Shown: piece by piece, positions 32,752 to 46,664 of the stretch
Layout of the letters: each line of letters begins with the position of its first letter
How positions within the stretch are numbered: the stretch's first letter is position 1
Source of the DNA: Bryum argenteum
Taxonomy: Eukaryota > Streptophyta > Bryopsida > Bryales > Bryaceae
Assembly (NCBI GenBank): GCA_037043015.1
Contig: CM073328.1
Span: forward strand, 2,963,409 to 3,027,408
Direction of reading: 5' to 3'
DNA length: 64,000 nt
Made by a program: the position numbers and the translations under genes
Notes under the pieces: generated by a model
Database searches by the model: none
What the model saw: only the letters and a program-made list of their open reading frames with translations
Told to the model about the DNA's origin: nothing

Positions 32752-33720
32752 GGTGACCCTCTCAATCTCGCCAATGCCGAAGCACGCACGAAAATACGAA
32801 TTCCGCTTCCGCGCGGTGAACACCTCCAGAGCTTCCTACTCTCCCATCAATCGCTCGTCGCGACCACCTTCACCCCACAAACAATCTACGAAAACGGGAA
32901 ATTCAAACCGCATCAGAAATCAAGCCTCAAGCTACTCCCACCAGGGCAACCCACAAAATGGTAACCACGACGAATTGGATTCAGTAATGTTGACAAAAAG
33001 CCTTTATCAGATCAAGCGATAACTTGCCTTGTACTCCCACTTTTGAATCCAATCATACTATCACGATCGAGCCCCACACGCACAGAAGCTTACACTGCAA
33101 ACGACAAAAACGAAAATCGAATGTAAATCTAATCACTCGCTAATCACCCTAATCATCTTCGATCCAGTAAGCAGAATAGAGAATCAGATCGATACTGTTA
33201 GGGGTACGATCGTTCGAGCCTGTACCTCTGGAAGCCTCGACGCAGGTCCGCACGAGCGAGTAAGCGAGGGTTGTCAGGTGCCGAACTGAGCACTTTTGCA
33301 AACAAAATACTAAAGTGGCAGCAGCCGAGCAGGCTAGATACTCCTCATGGCCAATGCGTCTAGATGAGGTGAATTGGAGGTGGGTACGGCGACAGCGCGA
33401 AACCGGGATCGCAATAAAGAGCAGGGCAAGTAATGGAAAATGGAGATGGTGCAGGCTAGGGGAATTGAATAAGGAGTAGGGGGTAGCCCGGGAATGATCT
33501 ACTGTAGAATGTGGGTGGGGATGCGGATTTGAATGAATGAACGGGCAGATCGAGAGGATTGAGTTGCTAGAGCGAGCAAGGTAGCGACGATGGGTGGATA
33601 TGGGAGGCAGCGCTCCGTGCGGGCTGCGCGGGCGAACGGGCGGGGCGGCGTGGGCAGTGGTGAGTTAGGCCGAGTGGCGGCGCTCTTCGGATTTCTCGCA
33701 TTTCTTACTGTGGTCACTTA
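32752..33720 (-). promoter_or_regulatory. GC-rich 5' region of the histidine-rich gene
   Basis: CpG- and GC-rich compared with the AT-rich surroundings, highest at 33200-33700. It should contain the 5'UTR and promoter. Open frames on both strands here lack ATG starts or recognisable domains. A 5'UTR intron is possible but not resolved. Confidence 0.4.
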
Positions 33721-34052
33721 GTTCGTTTTTCAATGTCAACGGGTCTGACCGTTGTCAACTGTTGGGCAATGATCGGGAAAAACCTATGGCTACTTTACTT
33801 CAGCCGATGAAAATGTCCCACTACCTTAGTCGGTTGATTTTTATTTATTTTTAATGATACAAGCGTGTTGATGTAAGACACTACAATATGCCGTCAGGCA
33901 AGGCAAGTGGCTGATTTTATGTAGGATAAACCACCTACCAAGTACCAACAAGAAGAACAGAATCCCCAACCACATGGTTAACGACACCTCACTCTTACAT
34001 CCGTAGTTAAAGGTCACTCCGGACTGAGCGAGTTGACTCTTAAAACCACTCC

Positions 34053-34844
34053 ACTAAAAAATATATTTAGTGTTGGGAACACTAAATGCAAACAACACTT
34101 CTAATTGTCAACAAGGGTAAACTTATGGCAACTCTAAATGCCAATTACGACACCTTGTCACCATTGTCAACAATTGTAACTTCTAGAGAACATTAGTAAA
34201 AAGTAACTAACATTTAGTGTTGGATTTCAAGCTAAAGTAACCCTCGGCTTGGAATTATGAATTGGATGCTCCAACTCACTCAGTCCCATGATCTTGGTGA
34301 CAAATTGAATAAGACACAGATCCTCATAGATAACACTTTCAACATCAGACCCTATTTCCTTGAGGAGCACTTTTTCCACTACTTGAATCTTCCACTCGTG
34401 TATGTAGAAAGCGAAGGATGTCCTATTTGCATAACGCCCTCCTTATCGCTTATCGCTCTGAATGAAGCAAAAAATAAAATCTTATCGTAAACCCTAAAAA
34501 GAAAAAAGAACTCTAAGCTTTACATTTCAACCAATTTGTTGCTTCAAAAGTTAACCAGTGACTAAGAAGAAGAGAGCTAGTCGCCACTGCTGGACTCATT
34601 GTAGGTGGACTCAAAGCTATTATACCCCTCTCAGCCACTGAACTCCTCGATTCTATGTTGATCACGATCTACTCATCGAGATCCCCTCTCCAGTTTAACA
34701 TTTCAAAGCCAAAAAAGAAGTGAAACTTAAGGAATGCAGAGAATGGGTCCATACACTAATTGTCCAGTACATGACTAATTGTGTTTTGACATAATAGAGG
34801 TGATTACACTATTTGTCATCCAACACTAAATATAATTTTTAGTA
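34053..34844. mobile_element. Putative TIR element (about 790 bp, noncoding)
   Basis: ACTAAAAAATATATTTAGTG plus TTGG at 34053-34076 recurs inverted at 34820-34843 with about one mismatch. The terminal repeat is itself palindromic (CACTAAA...TTTAGTG). No transposase is found inside and no clear target duplication outside, so the family is unknown. Confidence 0.4.
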
Positions 34845-37055
34845 TAGCTAAAAACTAATGGAAATTATAGAAAAACAATTGTTCTCAGTATAAAATGAGG
34901 CGATTGTTGGAATAGTTTCATGAAAAATTGGCTAGACATGGGAACTCGAGGATGTTTGCTTGATAAGGGTAAATTTTTTTCCTGGAATCCTAATCTTAGG
35001 TTTTTTTTATATGAAGACCTTGGAAACCAAGTTTTGGAACTCCTTTGTGACTACATCCTTTTGCTTGGAGATTGAGGATTATTGTATTTATGGTTGTATT
35101 TAAGAGGACTGTATATGGAATTGAAGTGTAATTGGAATATTTTTTCCAGAGAATGTTGATTGGGGAATGTTTGGGCAAACCATAAGTCTATAAAAAATCT
35201 AAAATTAAATAAATTTATTTAAAAAAAAAAAAAAAGCTTGCTCTAATAATTACATAAATTTAGAATGATTGTTAATAATTTCTAAATTTGATTGATTATT
35301 GATTAGCAAGTGATTAGATTTACATTCAATTATTTTAAGATCCTTACCTAGAAATTTTAGGTTTCAAGTTGAAAACAAGTAGTTCAAATCAAGACTTTTT
35401 TGAGATTATTTTTGGAAAATATGTTTGTGACCAAACCACTACTCAAGTTCTAAACTAACTCAAGTCTAAACGTTTAAACATTTTGTTAGGCGAGCCTCCA
35501 AAAAGTACAAAAAAAAATAAATCTTGACAATTTCTAGTAATTTTACAAAATTTTCTTTCTATAATTGTCAAAATTTTAGACGTAGGAATTTTCTCAATTT
35601 TTTTTTCTTTTTTTTATAAAATCAAAAACTCATAAAGGCACCTACTCACTGTTCAACATTTTCCAAAGAATTAAACGTGGTGCATGTTATTCTATATTGT
35701 TGTTTTTAGACCTTCTTTTAGAAAACATTCTACATGAAGGTCAAAAAAGCGTAACGAGTCTCCAAAATTTTGCATGAGCATATCCAACATGATTACCTAC
35801 ATGGAAAAATTTATGCCCAAAATCATTTGGCGTTACAAACTTCAACTTGCCCTTGGCACCATTTACACTATGTGTCTCCTGCAATGGCCAAAAAAACTTT
35901 TGCATCAACTTTGAACGTTATGATCTCACAAATGGAGAAGATCCTACAATTGAAATTTTAAGAAATAGCCCAAAAACAAGTAAGTACAAGATCCTACAGC
36001 TCGAAGTCTAGCTCGCAAGTAGAGAAAAAAAAGAAAAAATAAAATAAAATTCACATGGCCGGGAGTGCAAGGGACTCAAAAAGGGGAGTTTTTTAAGCTT
36101 TTTGCTGCCAAAACAACAAGGAAGTTTAGGAGTTAAAGTCATAGTGGATGAGGAAAGATATTCAACTGAGTTGAATAAAACATATTTTGTTCCTTGTTGT
36201 CCAAAATTGATTTCATTATAAAAGAAATAGGTCTCTTTTTCTAGACAAACTTATAAAAGTATGTTGTGATGAGAATGTATAGTGCAAGGGAGGAATTGAA
36301 AAGTGCAAAAGTTTCAAGGAGAGGAGGAGATTCATTACACCTTTTGACACCATAGATAATTGGCAATGCTTAGAATTGACTATTAGGCCCCATTGGTTGA
36401 TAATATTCTTGTACTAATTGTTGATGCTTGGATTTGGGTGTATTCACTTTCTTTTAAGTATTTGTACATAAATTTTAAAACTTTCCAACAACCTCAACCC
36501 CTTACGTGTGCCATCATTGATTCTTTTAAACAAAAAAAATTATGTTATATATTTGCAATCTTCCTACCTTATTGCATTCACCAAATATAATCGAGTTGAC
36601 TCTTTGTGTTTAATTCCAAGATTATCAATTTGCATTTAAAATTAAGGCCTATTTTGATGTCAACAATATGTGTTTGAAACATGACACAACATTTTTAGGC
36701 ATTGCTCGTTATTTTTTTAAATCATAAACGACTCGTACATTTGATTTGTACGATTCCTTATTTTTCAATTACTAGCATCTACAAATTCAATTCGTTTTCT
36801 TCACAAATCTTTGCTATTTTTGGGTTGGTGCTATAAGATATGAACAATGGAAGGCACTTAAGTTTATCTCAACGTCAAGAAATTACTCCTTACTTAGTGT
36901 CCACAAGTTTTTCATGAAATCTTCTAATCTATATATATAAATGAACACGATTACCTGCTAGCGATCCTTTGCAGGTTGCCCGACCTGATGTAGCCGGTTT
37001 TCTCTATTTGCCCTTGGTGATCCTTCCCGGTAGTAGGGTGGTTTGCCCATGAGAG
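34845..37055. other. AT-rich intergenic sequence
   Basis: No gene recognised. Poly-A/poly-T runs occur near 35220 and 35595. Together with 33721-34052 this whole stretch shows no coding signal. Confidence 0.45.
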
Positions 37056-37059
37056 TATA

Positions 37060-38055
37060 CACGGTATGAAGAGTTTTAAAGATTTTGAAGGATTTCCGTA
37101 GGTGGTACTTGATTGTTATTAAGAATTTATTAAATCTCATTAACAGAACAAGAGTCGAAGAGACAAGGAATGTGGAACATGTAAAATGGACCAAAGTAAG
37201 GAGTAAAGAGGAGATGAAGGGAACATGGAACAAGAACTAGGAATTGGGCACGGAGAATGGGAACAAAAACAAATAATGAGAACCATGAATGTATGATAGG
37301 AACTGGGAACAAATTATGGAAATCGGGAACAAATGATGAAACCAAGAAGGGAAATTGGGGGATGGCCGGATAGGAGAGCCGGAATCGGGAACAAAGGATG
37401 GAAACCACGAATGGGAAATTAGAGGTTGGGAGTGATTAGTAAAGAAAAAGAGAATGGGGAACCAGAATAGAACAGAGGACAGCTGGGAAGTAGGGATCCA
37501 TGGAATGAAGGATATCCTAAAATTCTTATAAAGCAAGGAGATACAATCAACAAGAGAATTAAGGATGGGGTCAGTTCTTGAGGAGCACCAAATAAAAAGC
37601 TCATCCATCGGGATGAGGGAGAGAAATTAATCAAAGACATGCATGGTCATGGCCATTATCAGTTGGTCATATATACACAACATGAAGAGTAACTGTTCTA
37701 AAGATTTTGAAGAGTTCTCTAAATGGTATGTGGTTGTTATTAAGAGTTTATTAGATCCCAATAATAAAACTACAAGGAGTTAAAGAGACAAAGAATATGG
37801 AACATAAAAATGGGAGCAAAGAAAAACAATCACTTGAGGGAGATCAAGGGAACATCGGAGGGGAACCAGGAATCGAGATTAAAGGATAAGAATTACGAAA
37901 GGAGAATGAGAACTACTAACAAATAATGAGAACCAAGAAAGAATGATGGGAACTACATACAAATGATGGAAATTAGGAACAAATGACGGAAACCAAAAAG
38001 GAAAGTTGTTGAAACACAAAAGAAATGATGAGAACGGGGAACGGGCCAAAGCATG
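37060..38055. repeat. Diverged tandem duplication of purine-rich repeats
   Basis: 37060-37440 and 37690-38050 match in order: AAAGATTTTGAAG, TGTTATTAAGA.TTTATTA, GGAACA, then many copies of GGGAACAAATGATGGAAACC-like words. Within each unit the GGAAC...AATGATG word repeats every 20-30 bp, so this is a minisatellite within a duplication. Confidence 0.6.
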
Positions 38056-38570
38056 GGTAACCTAGAAAAAGGAAATGTAGGACATGCTATAAATCTTAAA
38101 AAGTAGGAAGACCATGGACTAGGACATCAAAAAGGGCCGATCGATTTTTTTTTTTTTTTACACGTAAAAACTAAAAATTTAAACTCGGTATAAAAAGAAA
38201 TACGTAGTTGGAGGATTCTCAATAGGGTATAATTATTTTTTATACCTAGGTCTGGATTTTTTACATGTTTTCATAAATTTCAATCTTACCTTTTTGATGT
38301 CCGTGTCCGAAGGACACGGGTTAGGACTTGTCTTCTATAATATTTTCATGTTTTTTGAACCAATATTGCAATCTCAATAATTAGTAAGTTAACTTCACCT
38401 CTTGTATTTGAAAGATCATAAACATATAGTAGTACTCCACTTTACTCATTTTTGGCAAAATAGATATTGAAGTGCTTCTTGGTGAATTCAACGCATAAGA
38501 AAATTTAGAACAATTTTAAAAATAAATTAGTTACTCCATCAATGATACTTTATGATTGCTTAGGCAATAC

Positions 38571-38945
38571 AAGCATTGGCTTGATGGTTAGGGCTCATGG
38601 CCCCCAATGAGGAGGTTGAGGGTTCTACTCTCCATACCAACGTGGTGCTCACCTCCATAGTCCACTCAACTATGGTCGGGGGTTCTTCTGGTGGGGGGGG
38701 GGTTCTTGGACCACATTGTTTGGGTATCTCAAAGCTCTTTGAGGGGATACTATGTCGGGTATCTCTAAAGCACTAGTGGCTAGGTAGGAACTAGGAACTA
38801 GGACAATGTTCTCCGGGAGAGTGGTTAGTAGTCATGCCATTGGTGTGATGACCTCCAGGCTTTCATCTAGGATAGGTCGAACGAACACTCTATTCATGCC
38901 GGCCTCTAAATAGATTGCAGTTTCTCTACTTGTTCTTATTCTTCT
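38571..38945 (+). mobile_element. tRNA-derived SINE-like element
   Basis: TGGCTTGATGGTTAGGGCTC looks like a pol III A box/tRNA D-arm, and GGTTCTACTCTCC about 40 bases later looks like a degenerate B box. A non-tRNA body of about 300 bp follows, ending in a T-rich stretch. Element ends and a target duplication are not certain. Confidence 0.45.
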
Positions 38946-41460
38946 TTATGATTTACGTCCAAGGAGTTACAAAAAACACTCCAAAAGATGAAAACATTTA
39001 AAAGATGCTAAAAATGATGGAGATAGAATGGTGTTTAAATGATGATGAAGTGTTGCAATTATCAGGAAAGCACTGTAGGAAGTACTTTGGATTCTAGCAT
39101 GAAGGGGTGGGTGTCGTAGCAGCATGTCCGGCCGCCACATTGGCTCGTTGAAGCACTTCTTTGGCACCAAAGGTAGCAGGTCCTTTAGCCAATTCATTGA
39201 AAAAGAGAACGACGTTTGTCTGGCTAATTGTGAACATCTTATCTATTTAGCCAATCCGTTAGGAATGGTCTTGGGGGTTGATCATCTCATGCAAAAAGTA
39301 TAACATTTCATAAATGTTGGTGTGGGCAACACTGAGTCCCATATTTTGTGAAGAAAGAGCAAACCAAGTGCAGGATGTCGTACAATTTCTAGGATCACTG
39401 ACACCCATAACAAGTTGTTATAGCAAGTAGTTGCCAAAGGCAGCAACCCACCATGTGGCCCATTCTATTTAAGAGCTCCAGGACAGAGCTCTCCTGTCGG
39501 CCTTTCAGGTGCTCGAGTTCATTGAACCTTCCGTCCATGGCCATTTGCACCGGCATTTGGAATTCTGTATCCATTTTAAAAGTGGCTCATATTAATGTTG
39601 TACTGCAGTCACGTGAAGGAGAGGAACAAATTGATTAGCTCATTACTTGATGAAAGAAAAAAAAAGCTAAAAAAAAAAAAAAAACATAAAATAAATGAGG
39701 AACACCGAAAATTTACAGCATCTTAAATGATTGTCAAAGTAACTTAGAAATACAATCATGAATTCAAGGGACGCTTTACATGGGAAGTCAAGGCCAACAA
39801 ATCTTCAAGCCAATTCACTCACATTTGAAGCCCAATTGGCTCAATGAACTGCGTGGAGAACACATTAAAGAAGAAGAAGAACACCAGACCCCGTAAGGGT
39901 TGGCGTGAATATAGTGTCCGTTCGACCTACCCTTGATGGTATGTTCATAGAATGTAGGAAGAGTGGTACACGACTACCAACCCCTTTGAGGGTGGAGGAT
40001 CACATTAAACAATTAACAATGGGGGCCAATTCCCTCATGTGTAAAGCCCTTGGGGCCGACTTGTTGAAGGAAAAACATGCCCATGGGACCAATTTGTATT
40101 ATTAGTAAGATTCCATGCTTTTCATTTGTTCACAATATTTTAGTTAAATAATGATTGTGTAACAAAATCAAGAGACTTGTCTTTAGGCCATGAATTGACC
40201 TTCCATTCTTGTATCTCCCAACTTTTGGAGCTCATGACGTATCATAACTTGTCCCCTACCCATTATTTATAATATAATCTCAAGAAAATTGGTCTTGACT
40301 CTCGGTGTAAAGCCTTGGGCCCCAATTTCAAGAAATAGCCAATCACAAGAGAGGGTTTTACCACGAATTGGCCCCATCAATGGCTTGGCCCTCCATGTAA
40401 AGCGGCCCTAAGTGGCATAGCTACTTGGCGAGGGTGTTTCTTGCAAAATAAAAATAAAAATTGGGTACTTTTACTGAGAAAGCCTCTTGCATATTAGCCT
40501 CAATGCCAATTTGACACTCGACTACACAAGAGTTGTTAATTAGTGGTACAAACGATAATTGCGAATCGTAACACTAAATGGCACACGCCACCATCGTGTT
40601 ACAACACTAATTGTAAAACCATAACACTAAATGTGAGAGCATGCACACTTTCTTGCAAGTGGAAGAATTTATTGAAAATGGTGCAATTGGTGACTTGAAG
40701 AAAAGACAAAGGACATTGATTGCTATGGCAGCCCAAAGTGAACAATAATCATCAGGGAGTTGAGAAAGTGTTCTTTACCAAAAGTTACTCGTTAGACTAA
40801 TCTAGACAAAACTCTAATTAACCCCTAACTCTCCTTAAAACTCGAAACGGGTTTTGGAGGTTCCCGCATGAGAAAAACTCACCCAACTTTGACCATTATA
40901 ATCTCACAAATGAGGAAGAATGAACGGTTCAAATTTGGTATGTGAGAAGAATGTCAAGTGGACTTTGAGATCTTACGGTTGAATCTTTTAAATAATGCTC
41001 GGATTGAGATTTTTTGAGCTTAATCTAATGGAAGGTCAAATTTTGTGACTTAGACCGTTTTGCAACAAGGAGAGTTAGGGGTTAACAACTATTGTGTAGT
41101 GGCAAACCAATGCACTAAGTCCAATCCAATCATAGTTTTGAGTTTGTCACAAAAGTCGAACTCAAGTTGCGAGGGTTTTATAGCTTTGGGTAAGTTGGGT
41201 TTAACCCGTATACGACCAATAATGCTAAAAATGGTTTTTGCAATTTCAGGGAGCTTAGATAAAGGCATGGTTGTCTTACATGACACACTTTCCATAATAT
41301 CTGTTAAAGTTGTCACGTGTTTGACATGTCTGTCTGACCTTGAGTTCGATGAAAATGACGACCATATTAAATAATGCATAGTAAAAATAGGTTGAGAGTT
41401 TTTATTTTTTGGGATTGAGGTGACTATAGTAGCGTAGAAAAAAAAATACTAGTCACACTA
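38946..41460. other. Intergenic sequence
   Basis: No gene recognised. 40550-40640 holds several ACACTAAAT/ACACTAATT words. The two overlapping open frames at 41060-41379 lie on opposite strands and show no domain. Confidence 0.4.
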
Positions 41461-41575
41461 AGCAATTGCGGGTATGGGCGATCGCCAGTCCCGTATAGGC
41501 GATTGCAGGGCCCGCATGGGCGACCGTATCTGAGGGCGATTTGCAGTCGCCCTAGGCGTAGAGTATCATAACAAT
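41461..41575. repeat. GGCGATYGC minisatellite, array 1
   Basis: Units of about 20-23 bp such as GGGCGATCGCCAGTCCCG, AGGCGATTGCAGGGCCCGCA and GGGCGATTTGCAGTCGCCC. It is the best-preserved array of a family also at 41968-42165 and 45140-45365. Many units are partly palindromic (GGCGAT...GTCGCC). Confidence 0.7.
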
Positions 41576-41967
41576 CTTATGATATGCAAAACGTTATAGA
41601 GTATTCAATACTTGTAATAAAACTCAAATTTTGAATCTATACCATTATTATAAGATCCGTTCAGCAAAAATTAATATCCTACTTGTACACTTACTATTGG
41701 ATTTCTAAAGAACGATGATTAGAATTTGATTAGATTATAAGTCTTAGTCCGTACATACAGAAGCTTATTGAAATCATCCAAATGAATAAATAGTTTATAC
41801 TTTTGAATGAGTACAAATTTTATGGTAAATTGTTGAGATTCTTGGAACAAAGTCTAATTTTTTCTTCTCCTATATTTATTTATATCTTTTTAGACTTGGA
41901 GCTTTTACAGTATTTAGTTTCCAAATCAAATTAAGGATACCAATATAAAAACCATAATATGTAGAGT

Positions 41968-42165
41968 CGTCAGTCATTTAGGTGATTGCTAGTTGCCCTA
42001 GGGTGACCGCCTATCGCCTTAAAGGATTGCCACTTGCCTTGGGGAATGTGGAGTCATCCTAGGTGATCGGCAATTGCCCTCAGGACGAAGTTGCTTTCGG
42101 GGCAATCGCCACTTGCCATGAGGCGATTGAAAGTCGCCTTGGGGTGATTGATAGCAACCCTCTTG
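41968..42165. repeat. GGCGATYGC minisatellite, array 2
   Basis: About nine units with a 20-21 bp period, e.g. GGTGATTGCTAGTTGCCCTAG, GGGGCAATCGCCACTTGCC and GCGATTGAAAGTCGCCTTGG. Same consensus as the array 400 bp to the left, more diverged. Confidence 0.7.
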
Positions 42166-45139
42166 GGTTACAACATGTATAGCTTGGACGACCGCAAATC
42201 AATTCCAAGTGCACTTCGTATAAACGGCTAGGCCAAAAACATAGCAAAGAAAAGCTGCCCATAATGTCATTTAAATCCCTCGTGTTTGCAACTTTGCAGT
42301 AAGTATCTATGCATGTTGTTGTACAACCTACTTTTGCTAATAATGGAGTTTTTTTTTTTTAAAAAGGTCTTCAAAAATGCTCTAAGCCTTGGGCCTCTTT
42401 TGATATATTCACTCTCCTATTTGTAATCAATTTTAATATTGGTTTCAACTTTTCTTAGTATATTTGGAAATATCTTAACCCCTAAACGTCTCAGCCTATT
42501 TTTAGCAGAAAAGCACATTTCCATAGAATTTGTCATAGATAAAAATGAAGAGAAGCTATTAAGATCTGAACCGTACAAACTTGTAATGGACTTATCAAAG
42601 ATCATGTGGACCAAAATTTGAGTCATGAGGCCTTATAGATCGAGAGATCATAACATAATAATACTAAAAACAAACTGCAAAATTTCTTCATTTTCACTTT
42701 GAGGTTGAAATGCTACCAATATACCTATTGCAATGAAAAAATCACCAACTAGAAAGATGTTCACCTTCATCTTAATAAGTCCTTTACCCAAAAAAAATTC
42801 ATCAAAAAAATTTCTTGGCTCAAATAAAAGCCATGCCATGGTAAAAACTGCCGAAAATTTTACAAAGGAAAAATAGTACAAAATTGGACCCTTTGCATTC
42901 AATTTCATGCCTTATCTTCAAAACATCTTCGATCTTGTTAAGGTTTCTACCACCTAGACTAGACTCTAATTGGAGGCTATCCCAAAAAATTAAGTTGAAA
43001 TCCAACGGTGGATGAAGGAGATATAGCCCCTCAAATATCATCCATTTTCTCACTTTTTCTATTGACAAAACATCATTGCAAAGCCAATAGCAAAATCATT
43101 TGGATCAAAAAACTTCTCACTACAAAGTTGTTAAGAATCACATTAAGATCATGACCATGAAAAAAAAATCATTAAAAACTATTTTTGGTTTCACATAATT
43201 GGCTTGCAATGGTAATACATGTCCCATGCTTGGAAACCCAAAAACAAGAGCTGTCTTCACTAAAGTGCATTCTATTAATTCATACTTTATTGTATGGGCT
43301 TGCAAATTTTACAACACAAACTAGACTTGATTTGGAACCTAACCCAAGTGTTTTCATCCAAAACGGACCTCGAATGAAGAAGATATGGCTATTCGAAGTT
43401 TCTGCCCTCCATCCAAAATGTAGAAAAACGACATTGGGGACGTTTAGGGGTTAAATATATTTGGATGATTTTGAGTATTTTGTTAAGCCTCCAAATTGTT
43501 GTTTACTATCTAAAAGAAACTCATATTCAAGGAATGTGATATTCACTGTATAAAGATCCTAGGGTTTTCACTTTTAGGAAACACACGCATGCCTTTCATA
43601 TTTCATCTCTAACGAGCTAAAAGAAAGGTTTTAGCCTTCATCTAAATTTATTATGAGTTAATTAGCTTTAACCCTAAAAATCATATGTAAGACATCTTCA
43701 TTAAAAACAACCATTTGGTCGAGTTTAAAATAAAATGCCAAAATAATTTTTTACGTGAATGTATAAGAAGAAACCTTGAATATTCATCAAGGTAAAAATT
43801 CTAAGACTCTCATCTTTTATTGCATTATGATTTGTTCAAAACGTTGTGCTTCAACAATAGTCAAGTTGTTCACATAAGCTTAATTATGGTTCAATAGTGG
43901 TGTCTTGAGATCTTAGTAAGCACCAAAAAGTTAAGTGTAGAGGTTTTAAAAAATTGCAAATAAATTTAAATTATCCTTAAAGTCTCCTACTTTCCTTGAA
44001 TTTGGTTAACATATCATGTGTTTTATTTTAGTATTCATGTATTTATTCACTTCAAATAGTTTAAAGAGTTTATCAAAGTAAAACAAGTAAATGTGTAAAG
44101 GGATATTGATGTAGAACACAAGGTATTCTATTCAAATACAAGTAGACTTTAAGGATAACTCTTTTCTGAAGGTGATTCCATGTTGTACACTATGCACTTT
44201 TAAGAAAGCATCTAAGACTTTCTATACAAATTTCGAGAACTACTGAAATGCATTTTATAGTGCATGTGACGACTGTAAGAGGAATATGTTGAACTTCATT
44301 TGTAAATAAGAGATGTACCAATTGCAAATTAAGGTTCTTGATATGCATTTAGTTATTTCTATAATTGAAATTCCAAAATGTTTCAATCAAAATTTTATTT
44401 GTAAAATTCGAGTTTTTATTTCTATTTCAATTCCCTTTAGTTTGGTTTGAAGCAAAATATTGATAACTTTTGAGTAATATATGTTAAGAACAAATTCGAA
44501 ATAGAATACACTTTTAATATGTACACTACACGAGAGTTTTTGAGTACTTTTAAGATTTTTGAAGATTTGAAATCGATAAAAGTTTATACTATTCATGTAG
44601 ATTTTTTCCAGTTGCATTTATTCCAATAGTATTCAAGGATATCCATCTTGACCAATATAGATGGTGGAAATATTGGTGAACAATAGAATCCTTTGATATG
44701 TTCATGTAAATTAATGCATGTAATACTAATCAATAAACCTTGAGTAGTTAATAGGGATCATATAAATGTAATGTTAGTATTACAAGTACTATAGGAGTAA
44801 TCCAATTGTGTGTTAAACAAGGCCATGTAAAGGTTTAGTAACAAGGTAGAATTTGAAGTAGGGAAGAGTGCAAAATGTGTAGGCAAATAGAAGGAGAGAG
44901 TAGTATTTACAGTTTTTCTATGTAATTTATATGATACCAATACATGATTAAAACTTTGAAACTTCAAGAGGAAGATAAGTAGTTTCTATAAATTACTAGA
45001 AATTAATTAAGTTAGTTGAAATGGGATGTGAGTATAAAAGGAAGGAGGAGATGATTTCAATACTTGATTATGTGATATGTTATGATTTACTTGAAGCCTT
45101 CAAAAATTTGAATAAGAGCGGTAATAAAACGTGTCCAAA
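42166..45139. other. AT-rich intergenic sequence
   Basis: No gene recognised on either strand. Several short minus-strand frames (42417-43068) lack domains. Confidence 0.45.
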
Positions 45140-45365
45140 TGGAACTTCCGCGCATGAAGGCGATTGTGGGTTGTAAGAGGGCGACCACGAGTTGTAATAG
45201 GGCGACCACAAGTTGTAATAGGGCAATCAGGAGTACACATGGGGTGATTGCAAATCAAATTGGCGACTACGGAAGGGCAAAGAAGGTGGCAATTGGGTGA
45301 CAAAAAGTACACTTGGGATGATTGCAGATTAAATAGGCTACTATAGAAGGGCAACCACTAGTGCT
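45140..45365. repeat. GGCGAYYAC minisatellite, array 3
   Basis: Begins with three good 21-bp units (GGGCGACCACGAGTTGTAATA type), then longer degenerate units (GGGGTGATTGCAAATCAAAT, TGGGATGATTGCAGATTAAA). Another stray unit, ATGGCGATTGGAGGTAGGGC, lies at about 45620-45640. Confidence 0.65.
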
Positions 45366-46664
45366 GGGGCTTTGAGTTCAAAATATGGCTCATGAGGTTC
45401 TCAACATAAGGCGCCCCTCTAACATTGTAGACTTTAATCTCCTTTAACTAGGATTGCTTTCTCAAAGGAATGTTTTTCATACCTTTGTGCTAATTAATGA
45501 AGTAAGAGAGCATGGGTGTAGTAAGAGCAAGCGAGCGTGACTACGAACTCCAAGCAAAAATGGTGAGTTTGGAGGAATCTGACAAGGGTGCACAAAATGA
45601 ATGGACAAGTATGTTATGGCGATTGGAGGTAGGGCGACCGGGAGTCCAGATATAAAGTCTTGTAGGCCCAGGTCCAGGGCAACCCAGTCGACCAAGTGGC
45701 GTTAGAGTAATGAATCTATCTGGTCAAGTATAATTGCAAGTATTATAAAACAAAAGATCTTTGAAAAATAGGGAGAAATAGGTAAAAGGAGGGAGGGGAT
45801 GATCGTTGAAGATATCTAAGATCCTATGAAAATGAATGTGAAACACATTGTTGTGGGGATAACGTATCTATATGTCAATGTGAACTTATGTGGACTTGCC
45901 AAAATCTTGTGTGAGGGGGAAGAGGAAATAAAAGGGGTGGAAAGGTAGTCTTGACATTTGAACCGTGTAATTACGATGGAAGTGTCAAAATTTCTATAAG
46001 AGATAACGGGTCAACCCCCTGGTCGTGAAATATTGAATATTGAAGTATTTATGGCCCCCAAATCACCATAAATTACAAAGTTGCCCTAATTGTGGATCTA
46101 TGAGAAAGACAAGAGAATCCAACCACGAGAAAAACGAGTGAATCTAACCACGAGAAAAACAAGAGAATCCAACCACGAAACAATTGCATCATTTGAAGCT
46201 ACTTAATCAAAACTAATAACAATATCCATGGCAACACCTCGGCTGTACTTGTTATGTTTTAGAGAAGCATTCAAACTTTGATACTCAACTTGAATAAGTG
46301 TGCTATACAACCACACCCTATTTCATTACTTTGAAGTGAGTACATGTTATCTTATATCTTATATTGGTTACACTGTCGAAGTTACTACTTACAACGACCT
46401 GTAGATAGTTGTCAAGTTCTTTGAGTCTTAAAATGCTATGGCTTGAGAAGCTCTACGCACCTCAAGTAATAAGTAGAAAGACTTAATTTTGCCTTCTTAG
46501 GTTATGAATATTACAGGCATGTTTCATTTGATAAGGACTGATATAGGAGACAACTTCTCAAATACCTTAGTGCAAAGCCTATCTTCTAAACTGACAAAAA
46601 GGACCGGACAGACGGATTACTCAGAATGTTTTTGCGTATGTCCATGCCTGCATGTATTTTCGAC
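45366..46664. other. Intergenic sequence
   Basis: No gene recognised. 46100-46170 repeats the word GAGAATCCAACCACGAGAAAAAC about three times. Confidence 0.4.
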
